From NCBI GenBank assembly GCA_022823465.1, contig JAJEHX010000028.1:62001-126000 (forward strand): a stretch of 64,000 nucleotides of DNA. The letters run 5' to 3'. A program made the position numbers and the translations under genes. The DNA comes from Candidatus Latescibacterota bacterium (GTDB taxonomy: Bacteria > JAAXHH01). Positions within the stretch are counted from its first letter, which is position 1. Each line of letters starts with the position of its first letter. Below, one piece after another: positions 1 to 9,254 of the stretch. The notes under the pieces were generated by a model. It saw nothing but the letters and a program-made list of their open reading frames with translations, was not told the DNA's origin and searched no databases.

Positions 1-1
1 G

Positions 2-3000
2 GATTTCGCCCGGGCATGCAGCGACGTCATTCTCGTCCACGTGTCGACGGCCTACGTCAACGGACAGATCAAGGGACGCATTCCCGAAGTCCCGCCTCGT
101 CCGGACTGGTCCATGGTCCAGGAAATGGGAAAAACCGACGTGCCTTTCGACCTGGAACAGGAAACACGGGACATACTCGCCCGGGCGGATGAAATACACG
201 ATGAATCCCGGTCGCCGGAACAGCAGAAACGTTTCAGAAAGATGGCGCTGCAACAGAATCCAAGCCCCACGCAGCGCTGGCTAGACGCCCAGATGGAGAC
301 TTTTCGCAAGCGCTGGCTCAAGGAACGGCTCATCGAAGAGGGCATGCGCCGCGGGCAGCAGTGGGGGTGGCACGACAGCTATACCATGACCAAGGCCATG
401 GGCGAGCAGTTGATCGTAAAGCACCGGGGCGACCTGCCCACGGCCATCATACGGCCTTCCATCGTGGAAAGCGCGCTGGTCGAGCCCGAACCGGGATGGA
501 TCGAGGGACTCAAGGTGGCCGACCCGCTCATCGACGCGGTGAGCAAGGGCCGCCTGCCGGACTTCCCCGGCCAGAAAGACATGATCGTGGATATCATCCC
601 GGTGGACATCGTGACAAACACGGCCCTGGCGGCCATGGCCCGCACAGCCCGGGAAGGCGGGGTCGGCGTGTACCACGTATCGACGGGGGACCGGAATCCC
701 GTTCTCTTCCACCAGGCTTTCGAGCATTCCTACGAGTACTTTCAAAAACATCCCCGCCTGAACCGGAACAACGAACCCATACCAATCCAGCGGTGGACCT
801 ACCCGACCCTCGCCGGGTTCCGGCGCCGGTACAACCTGCGCTACGTCTACCCCCTGAACGCCACGCTATGGATATTGAACCGCTTCAACCGGATCACTCT
901 GCTGAACAACCTGAAGCGCAGGATCACCGTGATGAAGTCGGCGATCTCACGCATGCTGTACTACGCCGCGATCTACAGTCCCTATACTTCGTTGGAGTGT
1001 ACCTTCGAGACGGACCGGACGGTCGAGTTGCACGAAAGCCTGGATCCGGAGGACCGGCTGCTGTTCAACGGCGACGTCTCCAGGATCCACTGGAAGACGT
1101 ATTTCCAGGAAATCCATATCCCCGGCCTGAAACGCCACGTGCTGAAGACCGACGAGCCGAAGCCCGCGGTCACGGAAGAAGAGGAGGTGGCGGAGCGGTC
1201 CGGGTTCGTCCAGGCAGAGGAAGATGCCCTGCCCCATCTCGATACGCTGACGGACATTCTGGCCAAGAGCGCGGACATGTACGGGGACAAGACCGCGCTG
1301 CAGATGCAGCGGGACGGCGGCTGGCATTGCTATTCCTTCAAGGAAGTGTTCGCCCTGGCCGGGCGCATCGGCTGGCAGTGGCGGTCCGGCGGGCTGCATC
1401 CGGGCGACCATGTGCTGCTTTTCTCGGAAAATAAGCCCGAATGGGGCATCGCCTGTTTCGCCGGGATGGTGGCCGGGGCCGTGCTCGTGCCAGTGGATCG
1501 CCGGTCGACAGTCCAGGAAGTCTGGCGCATAGCCCGGTTTACCGAATCGCGGGCGATCCTCTGCACGGAAAGCGGTTACGCATTGCTCAGGGCGTCGGCG
1601 GAGCCTGGCTGCGAAGTCATGTTCTGGAACATCGACAATTACGGGTTGCCCTTTGACGCGCCCCGCCAGCCCGATTCACCCGTCACCCTGAACGAGGAGC
1701 CGCCCCCATGGGCGCCGGTGGAACCCGAAACGCCGGCGGCCATCATGTTCACCCGGGGCATGGCAGCTGAATCCCACGGCGTGGTACTGACCCACCGGAA
1801 CTTCGTTTCGAACCTGCTGTCTCTCGCCGAGATCCTTCGCGCCTACCGGACCGACCATTTCCTGTCCCTGCTGCCCATGAGCCAGGCCCTCGAGTTCACG
1901 GGCGGCTTCCTCATGCCGTTCTACGCGGGGGCGACCATAACCTATACCACGTCGGTACGGCCGCGGTCCCTGGTCGGCCTGATGGATGAAACCGGGGTCA
2001 ACTGCCTGATCGCGGCGCCCCGGATATTCGGGCTGTTGCACCGGTCGCTGCGGCAAAGGGGCGAAAAAGACGGCGAAAGCGTCGTTTCTCGCATGCGGTT
2101 GCTGGTCAGCGGAGGCGGCACGCTCGATTCGGACCTGTACCACGCCTACCGGGAGATCGGACTCACGATACACGAGGGATACGGTCTCACGGAAGCGGCT
2201 CCGGTCGTGACCGTGAATCCCATGGACCGAAGCAAGCCGTCTTCCGTAGGTGTATCCCTGCCGGAGGTCGACGTTGAAATTCACGCGCCCGACGCGGAAG
2301 GCAATGGCGAGATCGTCGTACGCGGGAACAACGTCATGCAGGGCTACTACAGGAACCCCGCGGCGACGGAGAACCGCCTCCGAGGCGGGTGGCTGCACAC
2401 GGGGGACATCGGGCGCATCGACCGGGACGGCTATCTGTATATCGCCGACCGCCTGGACCGCCTGGACCGCCTGGACCGCGTGGACCGCGCCGAGCGCCCG
2501 GGCGGGTCCGCATCAGAAGGCTCGACCCGGCAGGCGGGACGCGCCGGAAACGGCCGGGAACCCGCCGTGACGGCCTTTTTCGACGTGGACGGCACCATCG
2601 TGGACGCGACGATAGTACACTACTACGCTTATTACAGGACCTGGGGTTGTTCCGCGCTGCGGCGCCTTCTCTGGATCACGGGATTCCTGCCGAAAATCCT
2701 CTATTACATCGCGCTGGACAAATTCAGCAGGAGCCGATTCATCCAGGCGTTCTACCGGCAGTACCGGGGTTTCGTGCGCGGGGACTGCGTTTCCCGGAGC
2801 GAGCGGCTATTCGAAGAAGTCATGCGTCCGCGCATGTACGCCGGCGCCGTCGAACGCATACGGGCGCACCAGCAACGGGGCGAGCGCGTGGTCCTGGTCA
2901 CGGGATCCCTCGATTTCATCATGGAGCCGCTGGCGGAATACACCAAGGCGGACGACCTCATCGCCGTGTCCATGAAGGAAGCCGAGGGCCGGCTGACTGG

Positions 3001-3229
3001 AGAAATGGAAGGCCCGCCCATCGGCGACGAGGCGAAGGCCCGTATCGTCCGGGATTACGCCGAGCGCCGGGGTATCGACCTGGCCCGGTGTTACGCCTAT
3101 GCCGACAGCAGCTCGGACCAGCCCATGTTGAGCGTGGTAGGACGCGCCGTCGCGGTGAACCCCGGCGGGAAACTGAAAAAGGCCGCGGAAGCCGGCGGCT
3201 GGGAAGTCGTTCACTGGACCCACGTATGA
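2..3229 (+). CDS. Fatty acyl-CoA reductase / adenylate-forming-like / HAD-IB fusion (5' partial)
   Basis: The frame is open to the left edge, so the true start lies outside the window. The first third is the C-terminal part of a fatty acyl-CoA reductase (NAD-binding, male-sterility type): HVSTAYVNG near base 38 and the catalytic Y-x-x-x-K of SYTMTK near base 380. The middle (about 1240-2440) is an adenylate-forming (ANL) domain with GYGLTEAAP and GWLHTGDIG. Its P-loop is degenerate (FTRGMAAESHG instead of a TSGTTG-x-PKG pattern), and its C-terminal subdomain with the catalytic lysine is absent. In its place is an Asp-Arg-Leu repeat linker. The last third is a HAD-IB phosphatase-like domain: FFDVDGT (2578), VTGS (2896) and YADSSSD (3097). 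Reductase-HAD fusions are known in bacteria, and a lipid or wax-alcohol role is an inference. It overlaps the next gene by ATGA. Confidence 0.85.
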   Translation, partial: DFARACSDVILVHVSTAYVNGQIKGRIPEVPPRPDWSMVQEMGKTDVPFDLEQETRDILARADEIHDESRSPEQQKRFRKMALQQNPSPTQRWLDAQMETFRKRWLKERLIEEGMRRGQQWGWHDSYTMTKAMGEQLIVKHRGDLPTAIIRPSIVESALVEPEPGWIEGLKVADPLIDAVSKGRLPDFPGQKDMIVDIIPVDIVTNTALAAMARTAREGGVGVYHVSTGDRNPVLFHQAFEHSYEYFQKHPRLNRNNEPIPIQRWTYPTLAGFRRRYNLRYVYPLNATLWILNRFNRITLLNNLKRRITVMKSAISRMLYYAAIYSPYTSLECTFETDRTVELHESLDPEDRLLFNGDVSRIHWKTYFQEIHIPGLKRHVLKTDEPKPAVTEEEEVAERSGFVQAEEDALPHLDTLTDILAKSADMYGDKTALQMQRDGGWHCYSFKEVFALAGRIGWQWRSGGLHPGDHVLLFSENKPEWGIACFAGMVAGAVLVPVDRRSTVQEVWRIARFTESRAILCTESGYALLRASAEPGCEVMFWNIDNYGLPFDAPRQPDSPVTLNEEPPPWAPVEPETPAAIMFTRGMAAESHGVVLTHRNFVSNLLSLAEILRAYRTDHFLSLLPMSQALEFTGGFLMPFYAGATITYTTSVRPRSLVGLMDETGVNCLIAAPRIFGLLHRSLRQRGEKDGESVVSRMRLLVSGGGTLDSDLYHAYREIGLTIHEGYGLTEAAPVVTVNPMDRSKPSSVGVSLPEVDVEIHAPDAEGNGEIVVRGNNVMQGYYRNPAATENRLRGGWLHTGDIGRIDRDGYLYIADRLDRLDRLDRVDRAERPGGSASEGSTRQAGRAGNGREPAVTAFFDVDGTIVDATIVHYYAYYRTWGCSALRRLLWITGFLPKILYYIALDKFSRSRFIQAFYRQYRGFVRGDCVSRSERLFEEVMRPRMYAGAVERIRAHQQRGERVVLVTGSLDFIMEPLAEYTKADDLIAVSMKEAEGRLTGEMEGPPIGDEAKARIVRDYAERRGIDLARCYAYADSSSDQPMLSVVGRAVAVNPGGKLKKAAEAGGWEVVHWTHV
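2447..2491 (+). repeat. 9-bp coding tandem repeat (5 units)
   Basis: Five consecutive units of GACCGCCTG or close variants encode the Asp-Arg-Leu linker between the truncated adenylate-forming domain and the HAD domain. The first three units are identical. This is a likely slippage site, and because the unit is a multiple of three the frame is kept. Confidence 0.85.
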
Positions 3230-4461
3230 AAGCGGTACAATACATCAAGAGCGTACCCCGGTACCTGTTCGTCCGCGCCCTCGGCCACAGGCGCCCCGGT
3301 CCGGCCACGGGCGCGCTGTCGTGCATACGCATGGCGGACGTCGATCCCCCGGTGCTTCCGACCCCCGAATGGATGCGCGTCAGGCCGCTGTTGAGCGGAA
3401 TTTGCGGATCGGACCTTTCCACCATAAGGGCGAAGGGCAGTCCATATTTTTCTCCCCTGATCTCCGCGCCTTTCGTCCTTGGGCACGAAGTGGTGGGCGA
3501 GGTCCTGGAGACCGGTTCCGGTCCCGGGGACGTTTCCCGGGGAGACCGCGTGGTGATCGAACCCGGCCTCTGCTGTCCCGTGCGGGGTATCCACCCACCG
3601 TGTCCGCCCTGCCGGGAAGGCGAGTTCGGCCTGTGCGAGATGGTCATGCACGGCGATATTTCCCCTGGGATACAGACCGGGTACTGCAGGGACACGGGTG
3701 GTGGATGGAGTACGTCCCTGGTGGCGCACCCCTTCCAGGTCCACCGGGTGCCCGGCCGGCTTACCGACGAGGAAGCAGTCCTGGTCGAGCCCTTCAGCTG
3801 CTGTCTGCACGCCGTGCTGAAATCCCTCCCGGCTGACGATGAAACCATTCTCGTGATCGGCTGCGGTGCCGTTGGACTCCTCACCATCGCGTCCATCCGG
3901 GCCCTGGGCGGGAAGTGCCGCATCCTCGCCGCCGCGCGTTATCCCCATCAGCAGGCCATGGCGGCCGCCCTTGGCGCCGACCGCGTCATCGGCCGGGACG
4001 AAGACCTCTACGATACGATCAGCGAAGTGACGGGAGCAGAGATCCACCGGCCCGAGATCGGGCGTCCCGTATTCATCGGCGGCGTGCACCGGACTTTCGA
4101 TTGCGTCGGTTCGTCGCGCACCATCGACGATGCGCTCCGTTTGACCGGCTCCGGCGGCGAAGTCACCGTGGTGGGCATGCCGGGCATACCGTCCGGGATC
4201 GACTGGACGGCGGTGTGGTACAAGGAGTTGAAGGTGCAGGGGGCCTATGCCTACGGGACGGAAGCATACGAAGACCGGTCCGTCCGGACTTTCGATCTGG
4301 CCATTGGACTGCTGGAATCGGGGAAGGCCGATCTGAAGCCCCTCGTGACGGACCTCTTCCCCCTTACGGCATACCGGAAGGCCATAGGCCGGGCCCTGGA
4401 AGCCGGGCGGCGCGGCGCCGTCAAGGTGGCCTTCGACCTGAGAAACGAACCGGGGCCGTAA
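3226..4461 (+). CDS. Zinc-dependent alcohol dehydrogenase (MDR family)
   Basis: This is a 411-residue medium-chain dehydrogenase/reductase. The ATG at 3226 overlaps the stop of the upstream fusion gene, which indicates translational coupling. A longer open frame runs upstream but is only a shadow of that gene. Catalytic zinc ligands appear in CGSD and GHEVVGE. A cysteine-rich loop (CCPVRGIHPPCPPCREG) is consistent with a structural zinc. The Rossmann motif is VIGCGAVGL. The family oxidises alcohols or polyols with NAD(P). The substrate cannot be read from the sequence. Coupling to a fatty acyl reductase suggests a fatty alcohol or aldehyde, but that is inference. Confidence 0.88.
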   Translation: MKAVQYIKSVPRYLFVRALGHRRPGPATGALSCIRMADVDPPVLPTPEWMRVRPLLSGICGSDLSTIRAKGSPYFSPLISAPFVLGHEVVGEVLETGSGPGDVSRGDRVVIEPGLCCPVRGIHPPCPPCREGEFGLCEMVMHGDISPGIQTGYCRDTGGGWSTSLVAHPFQVHRVPGRLTDEEAVLVEPFSCCLHAVLKSLPADDETILVIGCGAVGLLTIASIRALGGKCRILAAARYPHQQAMAAALGADRVIGRDEDLYDTISEVTGAEIHRPEIGRPVFIGGVHRTFDCVGSSRTIDDALRLTGSGGEVTVVGMPGIPSGIDWTAVWYKELKVQGAYAYGTEAYEDRSVRTFDLAIGLLESGKADLKPLVTDLFPLTAYRKAIGRALEAGRRGAVKVAFDLRNEPGP

Positions 4462-4500
4462 GCCGTGATTTTCTGAAATCGCACGAATCGGAGCACACCC

Positions 4501-6165
4501 GTGCCCTACCTGAAGCTGTTGCACGCCAAAGACCCGCAAGTATATGTCCTGTCGCGGGATGCCACTACCCTGGGCCGTTCCGGCGAGGTCGACATCGCCA
4601 TACGCGGCGACCGGGGCGTTTCGAAGCTGCATGCCCGTATCGAAACGGATGCGTCAGGCTACGTAATCGCGGACCTGGGCAGCCGGAACGGGACCTACGT
4701 CAACGATCATCCGGTTGGCGGCGAGCCCGCCCCGCTGCTTCCGGGCGACTACATCAGGATCGGCCAGACGATCCTGGTCTTCGAGGTGGGAGAACCCGTG
4801 GAGACGGAGTCCTCGGCAGGCGCGGACGCCCCCGGGGCGCATCCGTCCCTCTTCCGGGCAGATCAACTTCCCTACACGCTGGCCGGCGGAACACCCGGCG
4901 GAACACCCGGCCGCGTTCGCCGTGACACCGGTGACGACGGTCAACTGCTGAAGCTTACGGCGCTGAGCAAGGCCGTCATGACGGTGCGCAGCGAAGCGGA
5001 GCTGGGAGACCTCGTGACCCGGCGCCTGCTGGACTGGCTGGAGGCGGACTGCTGCGCGATCGTCCATCCCCGGGAGACCGAAGACGGGTACGACCTCGAG
5101 ACCCGCGCACTCGCCACGCGGACCGGAGAAAACCGGGAGATATCGATCAGCACGACCGCGGTGAACCAGGCCCTGGAAAACCGTATGGCATCGATCACCA
5201 CCAACGCCATGGTGGATGACCGGTTCAGGAATCAGCAGAGCGTCATCGTCCGCGGGCTTGCGTCCATTCTGTGCGTGCCCCTGTGGCACGAGGACCGCGT
5301 GTTCGGCCTGGTGTACCTCGATTCTTCGGACCCGGCCGTGCAGTTTACCGTGGATCATCTCGGCCTGGTGAGCGCGGCGGCCAATCTGGCCGCCATAAAG
5401 ATCGACAATCTGAGGCTGTTCGACGCCGCCGTGGCAAAGAGCGCGCTGGACAAGGAACTGGCCTTGGCCGGCGAGATACAGGCGGGCCTGCTGCCGGGCG
5501 AAAGCTATGCCTTCAATGCGCTCGCATGCGCGGGGGCCCATGTGTCTTGCGAGGAAATCGGCGGGGATTACTACGACTTCATTCCCTACGACGACGACGT
5601 GCTGACGGTAACGATCGCCGACGTGACCGGCCACGGCCCGTCCAGCGCCCTGCTGATGGTCGCCTGCAAGACCATGCTGACCACGCTTATCGACATGGGC
5701 ATACCGCTGGTGGAACGCATAGGCAGGTTGAACGAATACATGATCCACCACTCCGCGGAGAGCCAGTTCATTACCTTCTTCCACGCCGATATCGATACCC
5801 GGTCGAAAACGCTGAGCTATTGCAACGCCGGGCACAACCCGCCCATGCTCCTGTCACGGAACGGGTCGGTGAAGAAGCTGGACCCCGTCACGCCTCCGCT
5901 TGGGATCACGACCGTTTCCTTCGAGGCTGAAACGGTACGGTTCGAACCCGGGACCCGGCTGGTCATGTATACCGACGGCGTCACCGAGGCGGCCAGCCCG
6001 GTTGGCGAACTGTTCGAAGAGCACAGGCTAGAGTCCCTGTTGACCGAGCACAGGGGTCAGAACGCGGGGGATTTGAAGGACACCATCATCACGAAGGTAT
6101 TCGAGTTCGCCGCGGGGTCCCGGCAGTGCGACGACGTCACCCTGGCCGTGGTGGAGCATACCTGA
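4501..6165 (+). CDS. FHA-GAF-PP2C (SpoIIE/RsbU-type) serine phosphatase
   Basis: The protein is 554 residues and starts at GTG 4501. Residues about 20-70 form an FHA phosphothreonine-binding domain (LGRSG, SxxH at 41-44, NGT at 63-65). Residues about 150-310 look like a GAF sensory domain. Residues about 340-554 are a PP2C phosphatase of the RsbU/SpoIIE type, with EIGGDYYDF, DVTGHGPSSALLM, YCNAGHNPP and YTDGVTEA carrying the metal-binding aspartates. Such proteins dephosphorylate anti-sigma-factor antagonists or other phosphoproteins in stress signalling. No partner kinase or STAS protein is adjacent, so the target is unknown. No transmembrane segment is apparent, so it is probably cytoplasmic. 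Confidence 0.92.
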   Translation: MPYLKLLHAKDPQVYVLSRDATTLGRSGEVDIAIRGDRGVSKLHARIETDASGYVIADLGSRNGTYVNDHPVGGEPAPLLPGDYIRIGQTILVFEVGEPVETESSAGADAPGAHPSLFRADQLPYTLAGGTPGGTPGRVRRDTGDDGQLLKLTALSKAVMTVRSEAELGDLVTRRLLDWLEADCCAIVHPRETEDGYDLETRALATRTGENREISISTTAVNQALENRMASITTNAMVDDRFRNQQSVIVRGLASILCVPLWHEDRVFGLVYLDSSDPAVQFTVDHLGLVSAAANLAAIKIDNLRLFDAAVAKSALDKELALAGEIQAGLLPGESYAFNALACAGAHVSCEEIGGDYYDFIPYDDDVLTVTIADVTGHGPSSALLMVACKTMLTTLIDMGIPLVERIGRLNEYMIHHSAESQFITFFHADIDTRSKTLSYCNAGHNPPMLLSRNGSVKKLDPVTPPLGITTVSFEAETVRFEPGTRLVMYTDGVTEAASPVGELFEEHRLESLLTEHRGQNAGDLKDTIITKVFEFAAGSRQCDDVTLAVVEHT

Positions 6166-6210
6166 CCGCTCCGACCGGTCGGCGACCGCTCTGCCCGGCT
6201 GGCGTTCCGC

Positions 6211-7263
6211 CTAGATCCAGCCGTGATCGATGGCGACCGGCGAGCCGGACTGCTGGTGCGTCCACTGCCCTCCACTGGCCAGCGGCACCTCCCGGCCGGA
6301 AATGGAAGACTCCTCGGCGGCGAACAAGATCTCCATGACGTGGCGGCCCCATTCGCCCGGCGTGGGCGGCTCAATATCCTTTCGGACCGACTCGACGAAC
6401 CCCTTCCACTCGTTGTACATGGGATGGGGCGGGTCGTCGAAGGGCACGTCCTCCCACTTGTTGTCCTTGCCTACCCGGACGTACTTCTCGCCGGATTCGC
6501 AGAAGCGCAGCGAGCCGTTGGCGCAGATCACCTGGCACTCGTGGTTGGGACCGCCATCGGAGTAACCGACGGCCACCGCCACGCCCGCCGTGCCGTTCTT
6601 GTACCGGATGAATGCCGTGGCGGAATCATCTGCGGCCTGGTAATGGGCGCGGTTGCCTATGGAGGCGGAGACCGAGACCGCCTGCGAGGCCATGACCCAG
6701 GAGAGCCGGTCCACCACGTGGACCCCGTTGGTCATCCACATGCCGCCCCCGTGGAACCGGCTGCGGTACTGGGGCCTGCGGCCGCCGTGCCCCCAGTTCT
6801 TGGACATGTAGCATACGGCGGTGATGGCGGGGCCCAGGTCGCCGGAATCGAGGATTTCCTTGGCCTTGACGCTGGTGCCGTAGAAGTGCTGCGTCAGGCC
6901 CACCATGAGCTTGACGCCGTTGGCGGCGGCCGCCGCGATCATGTCGTCGCACTGGTCCAGGCTGATGGCCATGGGTTTCTCCACCAGGACGTGCTTGCCC
7001 GCGTTGCAGGCGTCCACGGTCAGGCGGTGGTGAAGCTGGTGGCCGAGGACGATGGCCACCGCTTCGACGTCGTCATCCGCCAACAACTCCGTGTGGGTGG
7101 CGTAACCCCTGGGAATGTCGTACTTGTCCATGTATTCCCGGCGCTTTTCCTCGAGGAGATCCGCTACGGCGACGACCTCCACGCCGTCCAGGTTGGTGAT
7201 GGCCTCGCAGTGGGGCCGGGCGATGCCGCCCAGTCCGATGATGCCGACGCGCAGGTTAGACAC
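6211..7263 (-). CDS. Gfo/Idh/MocA family oxidoreductase
   Basis: This 350-residue protein has the N-terminal NAD(P)-binding glycine motif GIIGLGGIA directly after the start, the EKP motif (LVEKPMAIS) that carries the catalytic lysine, and the C-terminal alpha/beta substrate domain (NGVHVVDRLSW). The family oxidises or isomerises sugars, inositols and their derivatives. It ends 45 bases from the convergent phosphatase gene and is the first of three such genes in the window (others near 44.1 and 57.8 kb). The substrate is unknown. Confidence 0.92.
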   Translation of the reverse strand: MSNLRVGIIGLGGIARPHCEAITNLDGVEVVAVADLLEEKRREYMDKYDIPRGYATHTELLADDDVEAVAIVLGHQLHHRLTVDACNAGKHVLVEKPMAISLDQCDDMIAAAAANGVKLMVGLTQHFYGTSVKAKEILDSGDLGPAITAVCYMSKNWGHGGRRPQYRSRFHGGGMWMTNGVHVVDRLSWVMASQAVSVSASIGNRAHYQAADDSATAFIRYKNGTAGVAVAVGYSDGGPNHECQVICANGSLRFCESGEKYVRVGKDNKWEDVPFDDPPHPMYNEWKGFVESVRKDIEPPTPGEWGRHVMEILFAAEESSISGREVPLASGGQWTHQQSGSPVAIDHGWI

Positions 7264-7431
7264 GGGTTAGGCTCCTTTAATAGATGCGGAAAAGTGGATC
7301 GGCGGAGTGGTCGGGTCCACCCCTTTGCCGCGATCTTAAGCGTTTGACAGCCGCGAACGGCCTCTGTACATTTTACTTGTTGTAAACCACCGGAAGCACG
7401 AATCATAGACAGTCTAAAACGGAGGGACGTC

Positions 7432-7551
7432 ATGATAGCTTTTGAACTAACCCCAATCATATACTTAGTAGTTGGATTGTTAATCGGGTTTATGGCAGGG
7501 CGGGTTTCCCTGGTACTCGGAATATCCTTCTGGCGGAACAACGACGGTTGA
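7432..7551 (+). CDS. 39-residue single-pass membrane peptide
   Basis: A short open frame begins at ATG 7432 behind a good ribosome-binding site (GGAGGG at 7421, spacing five). It encodes 39 residues with one hydrophobic segment (IIYLVVGLLIGFMAG) followed by a polar, positively charged tail (SFWRNNDG). The size and single hydrophobic helix fit small membrane peptides that often accompany transporters. It is divergent from the oxidoreductase at 6211-7263 and convergent with the DUF4268 gene. The function is unknown. The strong Shine-Dalgarno sequence and clean membrane helix are the only evidence that it is real. Confidence 0.55.
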   Translation: MIAFELTPIIYLVVGLLIGFMAGRVSLVLGISFWRNNDG

Positions 7552-7556
7552 TCTCA

Positions 7557-8714
7557 TCAGCCGGGACCATTCGAGGTGGCAGAGGTGCCCTCCTGGGACT
7601 TCATAAGCTCGTTCAACCGACCCAGCGGTTCCGAGAACGCCTCCTCCAGCTTGACAATGTGCTCGCACAGCCACTCAATCATCCCTGGCCAGTTGTCGTC
7701 GTTAAAGCCATCGAACGAGTGCTGATAGCAGATCCGACTTGCCTTCTTGTCGTCTAACCGCTGCCATTGGAGTTCTGCTCCGAAACGGCCTTCAATCTCC
7801 TGCCTTTCCCGGTCGAGCTGGTCAAAAAACCATTTGTTTTCGACCGCTTGCGTGCGCGACAGGTAGAGTTCCACGCGCGCCAGGTTTTTTCCAAAGATCA
7901 GGTTGTATCCGCAGCCTGACACGCCCGTTGCGCTTGCCAGCCAGTGGTCTTTGGAAGGACTGATATTGTCGAACCGCGAAACGCCGTGGGTGCGGAGTGC
8001 CTCCAACGTTTTTGTCCAGAACGCTTGTCGCAACTCGTGGCGTCGCGTTTGATTGCGCTGAATGGACTTCTCCTCGGATTCCTTGTCTGCCACCCCAATC
8101 ATGTAATCCGCAGCCTCAGGCGTGGGTATAATCTGTTGCAAGTCGATCAGGAGTTCTTGGCCAAAGCCATATGGCACCACGCGGAAGCACTGCGCCCTGA
8201 TCCCGTGTCCAATTAGCCAGAGTACAGTCGACGTGACCTCCTTTCGGAAGTTCACCGCGACCAGCATAAGTCGTTGTTCATTGCCCACGTTCAGCACTAT
8301 GTCGTCAAGATCATCGACTTCGAGAAACTCGCAAAGGTTCGTCACCGCGCTTGCTCCCTCGGCCCACCGGTCGAGATACTTCTGATAGATATCGATGACT
8401 TCCGCTTTCTTCAAACTGGAGCAATAGGCAACGTACTTGAGCGCCTGCCATACGACATCGCGACCCGAATCGTCGAGTTTGTTCTCGATGATCACCACCC
8501 GGCCTTCCTTGTCGAGCGCCAGAAGATCGAGGCGTTCTCGCGTGTCCTCGAAGCCGTCGAATTCCTTCTGGATGATCAGGAGATCCTCGCCAAGCGCTTC
8601 CGGCATGTGCACCAACCATTCCTGGAGGTGCTCGCGTTCATTCAGATTCAGTTCGCTGAAACGCCGTTCTTCAAGGCGGACGAGGCGGTTTTCTGAAAGG
8701 TCTACCTTGTACAT
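7557..8714 (-). CDS. DUF4268-type protein with PD-(D/E)xK nuclease-like N-terminus
   Basis: This 385-residue protein starts at ATG 8714, with GGAG seven bases upstream. An in-frame TTG immediately precedes the ATG. Residues about 60-100 contain RLDLLALDKEGRVVIIENK followed by QALKY, which matches the D-(E)xK-Q pattern of restriction-endonuclease-like folds (NucS and DUF4268 relatives). The C-terminal half resembles DUF4268. Such proteins are often found in restriction or defence loci and may be nucleases. Here it sits directly downstream of a short frame that resembles an HsdS start, consistent with a degraded restriction locus. Nuclease activity is inferred from the motif only. Confidence 0.75.
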   Translation of the reverse strand: MYKVDLSENRLVRLEERRFSELNLNEREHLQEWLVHMPEALGEDLLIIQKEFDGFEDTRERLDLLALDKEGRVVIIENKLDDSGRDVVWQALKYVAYCSSLKKAEVIDIYQKYLDRWAEGASAVTNLCEFLEVDDLDDIVLNVGNEQRLMLVAVNFRKEVTSTVLWLIGHGIRAQCFRVVPYGFGQELLIDLQQIIPTPEAADYMIGVADKESEEKSIQRNQTRRHELRQAFWTKTLEALRTHGVSRFDNISPSKDHWLASATGVSGCGYNLIFGKNLARVELYLSRTQAVENKWFFDQLDRERQEIEGRFGAELQWQRLDDKKASRICYQHSFDGFNDDNWPGMIEWLCEHIVKLEEAFSEPLGRLNELMKSQEGTSATSNGPG

Positions 8715-8725
8715 CAACGGGTCTC

Positions 8726-8902
8726 CTACGGAAGTGCGTCGAGCAGGCTATTCCTGGCTTCGGTTCCGGTGGTAAGGCTTACGTCGATATGGTCCACAGT
8801 TCCATGAATTCGAGGGTGTAAACGGCGCAGTCTGGAATTGGCAAACGGCGACGGCGCGTCGGCTGCGCGATCGTAGAGGGCGAGCACACGATCGGCATTC
8901 AT
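8726..8902 (-). pseudogene. Possible HsdS (type I restriction specificity) N-terminal relic
   Basis: The short frame encodes 58 residues starting MNADRVLALYDRAADAPS, which resembles the conserved opening of many HsdS specificity subunits (MNAxRLLALYxRxxxAPD). An LRR tripeptide follows, as in HsdS, and then the sequence diverges. In a shifted frame it continues as TLEFMELW before a stop, suggesting an indel. It ends 11 bases before the DUF4268 gene. It may be a genuine short protein, but a truncated, frameshifted remnant is more likely. The identification rests on remembered motif similarity. Confidence 0.4.
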
Positions 8903-8910
8903 TCTTCACA

Positions 8911-9254
8911 CTATCCCAATTCAGTAATCAATGCCTGTACAATCCGGCGCAGTTCCGGCAGGTTGTTTATGGCGTAGGTCCATACTCGTTCCGGCATCAC
9001 TCGGTCGTAGCCGTGGCTCAGGAGGTTGCGAAAATCAATGATTCGGCGTAGTTGGGAAACCGTTGCGACAGTTCGGGATCAATGTCATGTAGTCGATTCA
9101 GCGCCTCCCCGATGATTTCGAACTTGCGCTCGACTGCGGCCTGCTTTTCGTCGTCGCCGGTGTAGGCAATTCTGTCGAATCCATCGAGATAACGCTCGAT
9201 ATCAGCGGCCGCATTTTCGACGTCTGCAAGTAGTACGCGAGTGTCAAAGCGCAT
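8911..9254 (-). pseudogene. hepT: HepT-like toxin gene (DUF86), frameshifted
   Basis: The first 78 residues (9254 to 9018) match the HepT/DUF86 helical fold (EIIGEALNRL) but end in a stop before the catalytic motif. The diagnostic RNxxxHxY motif appears in another frame as IIDFRNLLSHGYD, about bases 9033-8995. That frame then runs on to a proper C-terminus (VWTYAINNLPELRRIVQ) ending at 8911. A single-base indel near 9035-9040 would restore a full-length toxin. HepT is an RNase toxin or AMPylation target paired with MntA, which lies immediately upstream with an 11-base overlap. This is either a real inactivation or an assembly error. Confidence 0.75.
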
